A stretch of 64,000 bases of DNA from Pectinophora gossypiella. Taxonomy: Eukaryota; Arthropoda; Insecta; Lepidoptera; Gelechiidae. The translations under genes were made by a program, and so were the position numbers. Below the pieces are notes generated by a model. The model ran no database searches, was not told where the DNA came from, and was given only the letters and a program-made list of their open reading frames with translations. Location of the stretch: contig NC_065429.1 of assembly GCF_024362695.1 (NCBI RefSeq), positions 6,451,849-6,515,848 on the forward strand. Direction: 5' to 3'. Shown piece by piece: positions 21,324 through 33,300 of the stretch (position 1 is the first letter of the stretch; each line of letters begins with the position of its first letter).

Positions 21324-21595
21324 TCATCATTCCATGCTACTTTTTTAGGGAAAAATAGGGCAGTGGTTTCCCTCTTGCCTTCCGCCCCGCAGTACTCTGT
21401 CTGACGCAAGTGGGATGGGCCCAGAGTAGTCTATTTCAAAGCCGTACTAGGACTCCTGTCCTCCGCCTCTGAATTGTAGGTACTGACAGTTACTGCTGCC
21501 CTCTGTCAGGTTCCAGGTCACAGTCCCTGTGACTTGCCCCTTCCGTCCTGCATTGCCGTACCGATGGCTCCCATCTCATGCCAGAATACATTCCT
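21324..21595 (-). repeat. LINE-G-associated repeat
   Basis: GCAGTACTCTGTCTGACGC, CTATTTCAAAGCCGTACTAG and GACTCCTGTCCTCCGCCTC recur at 57350-57450. Confidence 0.6.
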
Positions 21596-21654
21596 AAAAA
21601 AATACAGATGGCACTGTACAGAGTTCCCTTCGTTTAACGTTCGGGCGATTTACA

Positions 21655-22275
21655 AATTGGGACCCAAGATGTCACTTAGAAATAAATTTAAAGAAATTAA
21701 TATTTTAACTTTGGCATCACAATATATCTTTGAAAACTTAATATATGTAAAAAAACATATAGGATTATTTGCAAAAAATAGCGATCGGCACATTGTTAAT
21801 ACCCGGAATAAAAATAAACTTGCTTTACAAGTCAGTCGATTACATAAGATTACTAAATCTTTTAAGGGGCAATGTATACGTTTTTACAATAAGATTCCCA
21901 TTGACATTCAGAATTTGCCTTTCAACTGCTTTAAGACAGTAGTTAAACAAAAACTTTACAAAAAAGGTTATTATAAAGTTAGTGATTATTTAGAAGATAT
22001 GAATGCATGGGATTAACTGTCTGAGAACTGATATTAGGCAGCTAAATTACTCAATTGTATATCAATATTTTATGTTTATTTTTATTTTTTTTAAAAGAAC
22101 GTCTAGGGCCCTGTGCCGAGGTTTTTCTTGCAGCTTCTTTTCCCCGGCTATACAGGTTGTGAGAAGCTGCAGTAGTTTTAGGCGGATGAGACGTTCGTTA
22201 TGTAAAAATTGACGATTCAAAGTGTAACTATGTTACCTACTGAATAAAGATATTTTTGAATTTGAATTTGAATTT
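21655..22275 (+). mobile_element. LINE-A (CR1-like) C-terminus with complete 3' UTR
   Basis: Coding end (stop at 22014-22016) reads HIVNTRNKNKLALQVSRL, FKGQCIRFYNKIPIDIQNL and KKGYYKVSDYLED. The 3' UTR ends in GAATAAAGATATTTTTG and TTTGAA repeats. This is the reference copy for the 3'-end fragments at 3340, 9435, 22425, 23577, 24953, 28937, 33487 and 52385. It is heavily 5'-truncated. Confidence 0.85.
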
Positions 22276-22424
22276 GAGTTATAATTACATAGATAATAGA
22301 CATATGCATCTTTTATCTTTGTTTTTGGGTATAAATTATGACCCTTGTTATTACACCCAGGCATAATTACATCTTCCACCTATTATTATTCTAATCAATA
22401 TAAAAAGAAGCAATATTGATAATT

Positions 22425-22475
22425 CAAATTCAAAAATATCTTTATTCAATAGGTAACATAGTTACACTTTGAATA
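22425..22475 (-). repeat. LINE-A tail fragment
   Basis: AATTCAAAAATATCTTTATTC and GTAACATAGTTACACTTTG. Confidence 0.75.
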
Positions 22476-22930
22476 GTATTAGATAGCAACATAATTCTGT
22501 GATAATACTACTGCTCTCAGGTAGGGAGGTGCTCGTCGTAATCAAACAATTCAGCAATTCTCTTGAATAATGTTATATTTTCATAAACAATGTTAACTCT
22601 CCAACTCCCGCCACTGCCTTTTAAAAAGGCGGGAAAACGTTCCCGTTCGAAAAAGAACAAATCAAAATAAAAACAAATGAAATAATATGCCAGTTCCAAA
22701 TTAAAAATAATAAAGTCGTGACACAGATTCACGACTTTATTCCGTCTGTTGTTAAATTATATTATTATAATCTAATAATAATTAAATAATAAAATAAACA
22801 TACTTACATATTATGATACAAAAATCAAGCAACAATTATTCTTCTTTGTAAATATCACGTTTAAACTGAACAACGCCATCTATACTGTTTTTCGTGGAGG
22901 AAACCTAGAAAGTCCCTCATTGGGTCGTGT
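22476..22930. other. No gene or known repeat recognised
   Basis: A 71-residue - strand open frame here has no recognisable motif. AT-rich. Confidence 0.5.
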
Positions 22931-22931
22931 C

Positions 22932-23076
22932 CAGTCATGAGCAATATAAAATACCCACTTTAGGACTCTGTCGCACTAACATATTTGACATTTAGTGAGA
23001 CTTACAGTTCAATTTGTCAAAAAAGTCAATGTGACATGGTACCAAAGTGTATACATATTAATGCTCGTGACCGTAC
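22932..23076 (+). mobile_element. MITE-2 copy 1
   Basis: Starts AGTCATGAGCAATATAA and ends TTAATGCTCGTGACCGTAC, imperfect inverted ends. Contains TGACATTTAGTGAGACTTAC. Confidence 0.75.
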
Positions 23077-23079
23077 TAG

Positions 23080-23292
23080 GTTCAAGATAAATTATGAAAT
23101 TCGGATCACTAAATAAAGACAGATCTAGAACTAACGAAAAACATTTTCTATTTTCTATTTAAGTAACTTATTTATAAATTCAACCAAAACGTAATAATTA
23201 GTCCGAAATTTTATCACTTTCTGCTATGACGTCACAGTGTGCTTTTTCATACAAATTCCATAGTAAATTTGTGATTTGATAAATAAAAAAAT
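23080..23292 (+). mobile_element. MITE-3 copy 1
   Basis: TTCAAGATAAATTATGAAATT, TAAATAAAGACAGATCTA, TATGACGTCACAGTGTGC. Five copies in the window in both directions. Confidence 0.7.
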
Positions 23293-23315
23293 CTGTCTGT
23301 TTGTTTTCCTTTTTT

Positions 23316-23515
23316 GTCACCTGATTGTCCAAAAAGTAAGATGATCCGCGCTTCGGAAGGCAGGTTAAGCCGTTGGTCCCGGTTACTACTTACCCATGTA
23401 AGTAAGTAGTCGTTACATGAGCCATGTCAGGGGCCTTTGGCTTTCAATAATAACCCTGACACCAGGGTTGATGAGGATGGTAATTCACCTCTCAACCCAC
23501 ACGATAGAAGAAGAT
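23316..23515 (+). repeat. SINE-1 3' half
   Basis: CACCTGATTGTCC through CAACCCACACGATAGAAGAAG. Confidence 0.8.
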
Positions 23516-23576
23516 TGTAGATTTGGCGCAGATGGAATTAACTACTTGGCCGGAAAAACAGACAGAACTTTCGCAT

Positions 23577-23680
23577 TCAAAATTCAAATTCAAAATTATC
23601 TTTATTCAGTTGGTAACATAGTTACACTTTGAATCGTCAATTTTTACACAACAAACGTCTCATCCGCCTAAAACTACTGC
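23577..23680 (-). repeat. LINE-A 3' end fragment
   Basis: AAATTCAAATTCAAAATTATC tail, then GTCTCATCCGCCTAAAACTA. Confidence 0.8.
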
Positions 23681-23827
23681 ATAAATATTAGTATTAAAAT
23701 AAATAAAAGTTATTATGGATAATATTATCTTTTATCAGTATATTAATTTCGCGTTATCTATCGCTTAAGCGCGTGACTGACACACGACTAAGCTTTATTA
23801 AAATAGTCAAATCAATTAAGTAGGTAA

Positions 23828-24145
23828 CGGCCCGTGGTCCAGCGGTTAGAGCGTTGGGCTCACGATCCGGAGGTCCCGGGTTCAAATCCCGGTGCGACAT
23901 CACGATAATCACTTTGTGATCACTGGTTTGGTTAGGATATTACAGGCTGATCACCTGATTGTCCGAAAGTAAGATGATGTGCTTCGGAAGGCACGTTAAA
24001 CTGTTGGTCCCGGTTACTACTTACTGATGTAAGTAGTCGATACATGAGCCATGTCAGGGGCCTTTGGCGGCTCAATAGTAACCCTGACACCAGGGTTGAT
24101 GAGGTTGGTAATCCACCCCACAACCCACACGATAGAAGAAGAATA
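23828..24145 (+). mobile_element. SINE-1, near full-length
   Basis: tRNA-like head (GCCCGTGGTCCAGCGGTTAG; B-box GGTTCAAATCC), body TCACTTTGTGATCACTGG, central GTGCTTCGGAAGGCACGTTA, tail CAACCCACACGATAGAAGA. Good reference copy. Confidence 0.85.
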
Positions 24146-24344
24146 CCCAAAAATCAAGACCGAATAAAAAAAAATCAAATATTTTTTCTGATTCCGATAC
24201 GCCACGATCAGAATCGCTGTTCAAATATTGAACCAATTTGAATATTTGCATATTACACGATATGCCTATAGCACTGCCATATTGATTGATGTTTACATAG
24301 TCTGTGGTACCGTAGCTTTTAAGAGTTCTTTTTAATGTATATAA

Positions 24345-24400
24345 ACTGCCTGTTGTCCCTAATGGGGTGGGCAGAGATGCAAGTAATCTGAAGACAACTT
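24345..24400 (-). repeat. LINE-D tail fragment
   Basis: CCCTAATGGGGTGGGCAGAG then GCAAGTAATCTGAAGACAAC. Confidence 0.6.
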
Positions 24401-24401
24401 G

Positions 24402-24650
24402 CTGTCATCATCCCCCTAGCATCATCCCGTTGCTCACAGGGTTCGCTTACCTAACCTGAAGATTTGTCAGGTCCGGTTTTTTACAGAAGCGACTGCCTGT
24501 CTGACCTTCCAACCCGCGAAGGGAAAACCAGCCCAATACAGGCTAAGTCACATACCTCCGAAAATGCATTTCTCGGGAATATGGGTCTCCTCACGGTGTT
24601 TTCCTTCACCGCTGAGCACGACGAAAAACTCCACTTGAATCATGATTCAA
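24402..24650 (-). repeat. SINE-4 without head
   Basis: TTGTCAGGTCCGG, CCAACCCGCGAAGGGAAAAC, CCGAAAATGCATTTCTCGGG and TTTTCCTTCACCGCTGAGC. Confidence 0.75.
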
Positions 24651-24775
24651 GAATAGAATAGAAATTGTTTATTATAAAAGGACGCCACACACAAAGACAA
24701 GACAATTACATCACATTATTTTTTTTACAAAACAATTACCAAAAGCATAGGAAGATGTTAATAACAATGATCATA
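24640..24775 (-). repeat. LINE 3' end with TAGAA tail
   Basis: Reverse of 20855-21000: AGAATAGAATAGAAATTG and GGACGCCACACACAAAGAC. Confidence 0.65.
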
Positions 24776-24952
24776 AGGTGGTGGTGGACGTCCTGAGATA
24801 AAAGGGCCTCACTCAGCACAAGTCGCGGCGTGAACCACGACGCTGGTACTATGCGGACCCTGTTGGGTGACGCACGAACGTCGTGTTTCATAAATATACG
24901 TTTATATTCGTACATAGATATTACATAAATATTACCAAATTACTTACTTACT

Positions 24953-25086
24953 TAAAATAGAATGATAACATTTAACACTTTGAATCGTGTTTTTTTTTAT
25001 ATATAAGTAACAAACGTCTCATCCGCCTAAAACTACTGCAGCTTCTCACAACCCGTATCGCCGGGGAAAAGAAGCTGCAAGCTTAG
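24953..25086 (-). repeat. LINE-A 3' end fragment
   Basis: CACTTTGAATCGTG, CAAACGTCTCATCCGCC and CCGGGGAAAAGAAGCTGCAAG. It ends 70 bases before the acceptor of the exex start-codon exon. Confidence 0.75.
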
Positions 25087-25156
25087 GCACTAGTAAATAT
25101 AGACTTGGGCATTTTTTCCGAAGAGCACATTTTAACTTACATTTTTTTCTTCACAG

Positions 25157-25779
25157 GGCAACTAAGTAAGAAAGCCTAAAGATGTCCTCTCAGATCCTAT
25201 CACACACCATGTACCGACGTGACTCTGAAGACAAATCTTTAGAGATAGAACAGGATGCAAGCCGATCTAACAGCCCAAAAAACATGAAATATTACAAAAT
25301 GGACGACGAAAAAACAGTCCTGAATCAAAGCAAGAAGTCCTTCTGCATCGACGCTTTGTTATCAAAACATATAGAGCCCGAAAACAACCAGACGCTACAA
25401 GAAAGGATGTCGCACCAAAAATACTTCCAACTAACAAAAAACTACATAACAAGATACCAAAATGACAATCAAAACGAACACGAGAATTTCGAATCGAAAA
25501 TAGAACAGAACACCATCGAAAAATACCACGACAAATACGATAAATACCAAAATGACAGCGACAAATACATGAATGACACTGACAAATACCAGAATGAGAA
25601 TCAGAGTTTGAATTTCGATTCTCGGGAGACTGAGAGTCAGAGGTCCGGGCGGAGTGGGCAGAGCAGTCCCAGAAGTGGGAGTCCAGTGTCCGATGATGGG
25701 AACCGGTCTGCCAGCTACAGCCCCCCCATATCACCGGGAGTTGAGGGGGGGAACGAGGAGTATGAGAGTTATAGACCTG
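25157..25779 (+). CDS. exex: exex exon with start codon (short 5' UTR plus residues 1-199)
   Basis: A pyrimidine tract and AG at 25155-25156 suggest a 3' splice site, so bases 25157-25181 are probably 5' UTR. An in-frame TAA lies at 25167-25169 and the ATG at 25182. The exon ends at 25779 before GTGAGT, leaving one base of codon 200. It encodes the eh1-like motif (residues 52-60) and a low-complexity stretch rich in Lys, Tyr, Asn and Asp. The next exon starts 595 bases downstream. Confidence 0.92.
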
Positions 25780-27305
25780 GTGAGTATTTTCTCTCATCGA
25801 CTTTTTTGAACAGATAGGAACTGCAGATTTTCTCAGCGCAGATTATGTTTAGTAAAAACACTTTCACTGCATCCAATAAGCGACTTTCCAGGCTACTTTC
25901 ACCAAAAACAATACAGATGGAGTTGTACAGCTTTAAGTACATAATTACTCCAAAATACAATGTAATGGCAGAAGCATATAATATATAAAAATAATTGTTG
26001 CTTGATATTTGGATCACATTGTGTGGGTGCATATCAAAATGTCCAGTTTGGTGGCGAATTTTCATATAATTTTATCGTGAGGAACAAGTTACCTCGTAGA
26101 ACTATCCTTTTTCATGTCGGAACCCAATTTTTCACGAAATGAAAGCTCGCCACCAAACTTGTCACATTTTGATATTCACCCGTGTCAGAATTACGTCGAT
26201 ACCTATATTGCTTATCTTTATTTTGATCAGAATAATAATGGGTGGAAGATGTGTTGCGCTTGAGTGTAATAACAAGGGTCATCATTTATACCCAAAAACA
26301 AAGATAAAAGATGCAAAAAATGCAAACAAGCAAGACCACAATTCAGAAAATGTAACAAAACCACCTCCTTCCAGGAATAATCCCAAAACCGGGCCTCCTG
26401 CCTCAAAACCCGGCGCTAGTCGCGGCGCAGTCGGCAGCCCTATTCTACCCGCAGCTGCCGGCGGGCGCTCCGCCCCCGGCGCCTCCGCTGTCAGCCTTCC
26501 ATCATCCCGGGGACCGGGTCCTCCATCATATGCAGCTCGAGTGGCTGGCAAGGACCGGAATGCTGTATCACAGGATACCAGAGCTTGGAGGTGAGTTTTA
26601 TAATTATTAGTAATTCAATATCTAAATATTATGATGAGCTTGGTGGCGCAGCGGTAAACGCGCTCGGTCTGCGATTGTTGAAGTTAAGCAACTTTCGCAA
26701 AAGCCGGTCACAGGTTGGGTGACCACAAAAAAAAGTTTTCATCTCGAGCTCCTCCGTGCTTCGGAAGGCACGTTAAGCCGTTGGTCCCGGCTGCATTAGC
26801 AGTCGTTAATAACCATCAATCCGCACTGGGCCCGCGTGATGGTTTAAGGCCCGATCTTCCTATCCATCCATAGGGAAGGCCCGTGCCCCAGCAGTGGGGA
26901 CGTTAATGGGCTGATGGTGATGATGAATTTTATATATATATTAGACCTGATTCCTGCACACCTGGTTCCGGCCAAGTAGTTAATGTCATCTGCGGCAAAT
27001 CTACAATAAGTCACGTCACAAAAAAAGCACACCGGGTTATTTTTCTGTTCATGCGAAATTCTTTCGATCTATGTATCGTCATTCAGCCGACGCCGGGGCG
27101 GTGTAGTGGGTAACACGCTCGTCCCGGCTTGACAAGAGGTGCGGGTTCAAGTCCCGTCCGAGTCAATTTTCTTTTCGATTTAATTTACTCTTTGTCAGGT
27201 TACCTAAGCACGAGTCAGTTCTATAAAAACAAAAAATAACTCACGTAACTTTTTTGTCGTGACGTTTTTGTAATATAGTATAACACACACACACACACAC
27301 GCACA

Positions 27306-27346
<41 letters not shown>

Positions 27347-30300
27347 GCACGCACGCACACACACACGCACGCACGCACGCACACGCGCACGCACACACAC
27401 ACACACACACACAGTAGTAATTAGATAAGATAAAAATACACTTTGTAAATAAAATGTAAAAATAAAACTATGCCACTCAGATTATTAGATGTAACTGGGA
27501 GTGAAGAGCGAAGCCTCCTAACACAGACTTTGTATTCTAAAAGGAGTCATCACCATGTAAAATAATATTGTAACTCTGTTTTAATTAATAAGGACATTTC
27601 ATTTCATTTCATAACTACTTGGCCGGACAAATGGTGAGCGCGGAGGGTTCTCCCCTTTAAAGCACCATAACAGATCCCAAAAATACACACACGGTCCAGT
27701 ATAAACACAATTAACACAAGAAGACCTGCTGTGCTGCAAAGAGCACGGTGACATGTGCGTCATAGTGATTAGTAACCCCCTGTATAAACATTGTAAATAT
27801 TATTATTTGTTAACACCCTCTATGAAGAGGATTAGCTATATATAATAGTACTACTTACGTATAGGGACACCCTCCGCCCGCGCAATTTAAGATGATCCGT
27901 GCTTCGGAGGGCACGTTAAGCCGTTGGTCCCGGCTATTAGCCGTAAAAACACCTCCACCAACCCGCATTGGAGCAGCGTGGTGGAGTATGCTCCATACCC
28001 CCTCCGGTTGATTGAGGGGAGGCCTGTGCCCAGCAGAGGGACGTGTATAGGCTGTTTATGTTTATCGCGCGTTCATTTGACACTATCCCCGCAGGTGTCT
28101 CCCCTACTATTATGTCAACACCGCTCCTGTAGTGACGTGTTGTCCTTTTCATGAACGACGGACGTGCCGACGGCAAACGGATTATCTTTTTTCGGACAAT
28201 CAGGTGATTCAAGCCTGAAAAGTCCTTACCAAACAAAGGACAGTCTGACAAAGTGATTTCGACAATGTCCCCATCGGGAGTCGAACCCGGATCTCCAGAT
28301 CGTGAGCCTAACGCTCTAACCACTAGACCACGGAGGCTGTCGACACATGGTATAAGAAGACCTAATTTGACATTTGCGCTTATAAAAGTAAGTGCGCAAA
28401 GCGAACAAATGTCAAATAGTAATAGTACTCTCTTAGATTTTGAGTTTAAGCGCGCCAACAAACTGTTTTGCAGTTTGGCGAACAATAATTTTTGTAAAAC
28501 TGCAGTGTATATTATTTGAAAAAGTAAATACTTAAATTGAAAAAAAAAGATGAATTGCTTCGATGCGGCGTTACTAACACACATACCTACTTGTATGGCT
28601 ACCTGTATATACTTGTACGGGGTGTAAGCGACATCGTAACGAATACTGAGAGGGATGATTCAGTTCATTATTCTGAGTTAATATCAAGTCGAATTTTCTA
28701 TCGCAAATGTATAGAATTGAAAATAATTTTAAAAAACTAAAAAAATCATGAATATTGCGACGGAAAATTACACTTGATACTAACCCAGAATCATGGTCTG
28801 AATCATCCCCCTGAGTATTACGATGTCACTAACACCCTGTATATTAAAAATCAATCTCATTTTACTTTTCGAATTTTATTTATGAATTAAGTAAGTAACA
28901 ATGAGTACGACGTTTGACCGCAGGGATTATGGAATATTCAAAAATTCAAAATTCAAAAATATCTTTATTCAGTAGGTAACATACGTAGTTACACTTTGAA
29001 TTGTCAATTTTTACATAACGAACGTCTCATCCGCCTAAAACTACTGCAGCTTCTCACATCATGTATAGCCGGGGAAAAGAAGCTGCAAGAAAAACCTCAA
29101 TTTTTCAATTATTTTTTTTCGATTCTGACACACTTCTCTTGCTTCCCCTATATAAAAAACAACAGTACAAGTTCCATACACATGGTAAAGAAGAAAAAAT
29201 AAAATATTGTACCCATTTAGGTATTTTGATAAGATTTCCTCTCAATAAACTATTTTATCACGATGATAAATACAAAAATACATGGCAATCGTTAAGAATG
29301 ATGAAATTTAAAATCGTTATTTATGATAAACAGATATAAATACAATCAATCATACATTTACAGTTCAATATGTCTTATTCATCTGATAACGGCCTCGGTG
29401 GTTCAGTGGTTTGAGCGTTCGGCTCACGATCCGGAGGTCCCGGGTTCAAATGCCGGTGGGAACATATCACGAAAATCACTTTGTGATCCCTAGTTTGGTT
29501 AGGACATTACAGGCTGATCACCTGATTGTCCGAAAGTAAGATGATCCGTGCTTCGGAAGGCACGTTAAGCCGTTGGTCCCGGTTAGTAGTCGTTACATGA
29601 GCCATGTCAGGGGCCTTTGGCAGTTCAATAGTAACCCTGACACCAGGGTTGATGAGGTTGGTAATCCACCTCACAACCCACACGATAGAATAAGATCTGA
29701 TAATATCAAAAGTTTCTTGCGAAGTTGTAAATTAACTGGTTGCACTTAAGACCTTCTGGTCGCATGTTGTTTCTGTAATAAACCAAAAACAGCTACAAAA
29801 ACATAAATTTTATAATTATGACAACTAATGGTTCATAATTTCACCACTGTTTACAAATAATTCGCTGGGCTCTGTAAAGTTACACTTTTGCTCTTTGATT
29901 GTAAGTACATTTATATATTGTGTCTTTTATTTTTGTGTATGTCTTGTGGTTTGCCCGAAACAATAGTTATTATTATTATTATTTGTAAGTAAATACGTAC
30001 TATACACCCCTGCCTACCCCTATCATCATCATCAGCCCATTAACGTCCCCACTGCTGGGGCACGGGCCTTCCCTATGGATGGATCGGGAGATCGGGCCTT
30101 AAACCACCACGCGGGCCCAGTGCGGATTGATGGTTATTAACGACTGCTAATGCAGCCGGGACCAACGGCTTAACGTGCCTTCCGAAGCACGAAGGAGCTC
30201 GAGATGAAAACTTTTTTTTCGTGGTCACCCATCCTATGACCGGCCTTTGCGAAAGTTGCTTAACTTCAACAATCGCAGACCGAGCGCGTTTACCGCTGCG

Positions 30301-33300
30301 CCACCGAGCTCCTCATAGCCCTTTTGGGATACAGGACGCTTTGTTATATTATAATATAGTAAATTGTTGTAGGTACAAGAAAAATAGGTATATAAGTACG
30401 TATTTAACACGTTTAACAACATTAGGACGTTGAAACGGTTTTTCAACGTCTGTAAAATGATTAGATAAAACACGACAAATCGAGAAAAAAACACACTTAA
30501 TCTTGCGAAATAATCTCAAATCATCCCATAGTATCGTCGATCATTGATAATGGTGGGATGATGTATGAAACAAGCTGTTTCGAAACGTTTTTCAATGATA
30601 AGAAATGGTAACGCGCTAAAAAATATAAAATGATAAGTACGCTCGTAAAATGACTGTGGTTTGTTTGTTGCAAAATTCAAAATTCGAACTTATTTATTTT
30701 TTAAAATTAGCTTACAAAGTTAGCGCTATTTGAACGTCGAAAATTAAATTACATATTATGTAACTAGCTGTAAAACTACTACCACATCGGAAACTGTAAC
30801 GCTGAGGGAAAGACGTGGCCAGAAAACCTCCCAGCACAGGGCCCTAGTCCTACTGTTTCATGTTTTCCTTTCTTTTTTTTAACAGAATCCAATATCTATA
30901 ATCATATTATATATAATCCTGTTTTTCACAGGATCCGCTTACCTAACCTGACGATTTGACAGGTCCGGTGTTTTACAGAAGCGACTGCCTGTCCGATCAT
31001 CTAACCCGCGAAGGGAAAACCAGCCAATACAGGTTAGGTCACATACCTCCGAAAATGCATTTCCTGGGAATGTGGGTTTCCTCACGATGTTTACCTTCAC
31101 CGCTGAGCACGTGATAATCATTTATGATCGAAACATTAATTCTTAAACAAATTCGACAATCATTGGTTTAGGCCTGTGCTGGATTTGAACCTGCGACCTC
31201 AAAGTGAGAGGCAAGACCCAACCAACTAGTGAAAGTAGTGGTAGTAATGGAGAGCCGTGGTAGCAAAAAAAGGTATGAATTTTGCGACGGAAAATTCCAC
31301 TTGTAATCAACTCAGGAATAATTGAAGGGAAGACAGGAAGGGGTAGACATAACATTTATGAAACAAATAAAAGAGAAGGTGCAGGTCGTGTCGTATCGGG
31401 AGGTGAAGGATTTGGCGGGAAGAAGAGAGGAATGGCGATTACTCCACCGACAAGAGCGCAGCTCTTAAATAGAGAGAGAGAGAATCAACTCAGAATCAAA
31501 AAATAAAATAAAAAATATTTCATGAATTTTGCGACAGGAAATTCCACTTGTAATTAACTCAGAATCAAAAAATAAATACTTAAATAAAAGAAATACAAAA
31601 ATTTCATGAATTTTGCGACGGAAAATTCCACTTGTAATCAACTCAGAATCATGGTTAGGATCATACCTCAAAGTTTTCGTTACGATGTAACTAACACGCT
31701 GATATTATTTAATATTTATTATAAATACTTAACTACAAAGTGTAGACGGATGAATACAAAATATGAAAAAGGAAAGAATAATTATTTTTTTAAAAGGTAT
31801 TTTTATGTTGCAATTGCCAACACGTCATAGAAAGGCATGGGAATAACCTTCTGGGAGCCGAATTCTTGAATTGTATTGATTTTTTTTAAGAACGTCTAGG
31901 TCCGCTACTTCTAGTTTCTAGCGTCTATTCCTAGATCACAATACAATACAAATACACTTTATTGCACCAAAATAAAAAGAAAAAAAAATAAAAAAAAAAA
32001 CTGCTTACTCCGGTGGGAAATAGGCATGAGTTTATGTATGTATATATGTAATAAAAAGAAATAATTAAGTACAAAAAGACTCTTAACTAAGATCACTTCG
32101 CTAAATAGTTACTCGTATCAAGTCGTTTAACTTTAATCACAATTGTGCCCTAAATACGGCCAATTTAGGGTAACTTCACCCCAAATCAGTCACTCAGTGG
32201 GTATTATATCTCCGCACTTTATGGCCCTCGCATATGTCGGGTAAACGCACCTGTTTTGGCCATAATCGAGAGCATTATAGCAGGGGTGTCGAGTGAAATC
32301 AGCGTGAAATGACCGTAACTGGGTGATGGACCCTATTGGTATTAAATTGGTTACAAAGTACCACTTAAATTTATATGTCGATTAAAGTTAATGGTGCTAT
32401 GAGGGATTTTCCAGGCTACGTTCTTCAAAACCAATACAGATGGAGCTGTACAGATTTTCCTTCGTTTAACCTTCTTATTTTATGAATGACAAACATCATC
32501 ACCAGCCCATTAACGTCCCCACTGCTGGGGCACGGGCCTTCCCTATGGATGGATAGGGAGATCGGGCCTTAAACCACCACGCGGACCCAGTGCGGATTGG
32601 TGGTTATTAACGACTGCTAATGCAGCCGGGACCAACGGCTTAACGTGCCTTCCGAAGCACGGAGGAGCTCGAGATGAAAACTTTTTTTTGTGGTCACCCA
32701 TCCAATGACCGGCCTTTGCGAAAGTTGCTTAACTTCAACAATCGCAGACCGAGCGCGTTTACCGCCGCGTCACCGAGCTCCTGGATGACAGACATATCCA
32801 CCTTTATCTTTGTTGTTGGGTATAAATGATGATAATAATAATAATTCATAATCATTTCTTCGCAATAAAAATTGTATCCTTTTTATTACACCCAGGCAAA
32901 ATTACATCTTCCACCCATTATTACATAAACAGCCTATATACGTCCCACTGCTGGGCACAGGCCTCCCCTCAATCAACCGGAGGGGGTATGGAGCATCCAC
33001 CACGCTGCTTCACTGCGGGTTGGTGGAGGTGTTTTTACGGCTAATAGCCGGGACCAACGGCTTAACGTGCCGTCCGAAGCACGGAATCATCTTACTTTTT
33101 CGGACAATCAGGTGATTCAAGAAAAGTCCTTACCAAACAAAGGACAATCTCACAAAGTGATTTCGACAATGTCCCCATCGGGAATCGAACCCGGACCTCC
33201 AGATCGTGAGCCTAACGCTCTAACCACTAGACCACGGAGGCTGTTATGATGCTATGTTATGTAGAAATAAAAGTTTATGCTGTCTACCCCAAATGGCACA

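Noticed and set aside
21534..22016. 160-residue open frame as a possible host gene
   Set aside because: The last 120 residues are the C-terminus of a CR1-like LINE followed by its own 3' UTR and TTTGAA tail.
25267..25797. 176-residue open frame opposite exex exon 1
   Set aside because: Antisense shadow of a conserved coding exon; Cys/His-rich composition comes from the reverse of Asp/Lys/Asn codons.
26282..26551. Open frame opposite exex exon 2
   Set aside because: Antisense shadow caused by high GC.
26139..26594. 151-residue open frame beginning in a THAP-like repeat and covering exex exon 2
   Set aside because: It joins repeat DNA to the exon in the wrong phase. The correct frame is set by the exon 1 donor and gives the MNX linker.
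27090..27167. Possible tRNA gene
   Set aside because: A- and B-box-like words and a T-stem are present, but the acceptor stem mismatches and the anticodon arm is irregular.
27204..27412. Cysteine/valine-rich open frames
   Set aside because: Translations of a CA/CG microsatellite.
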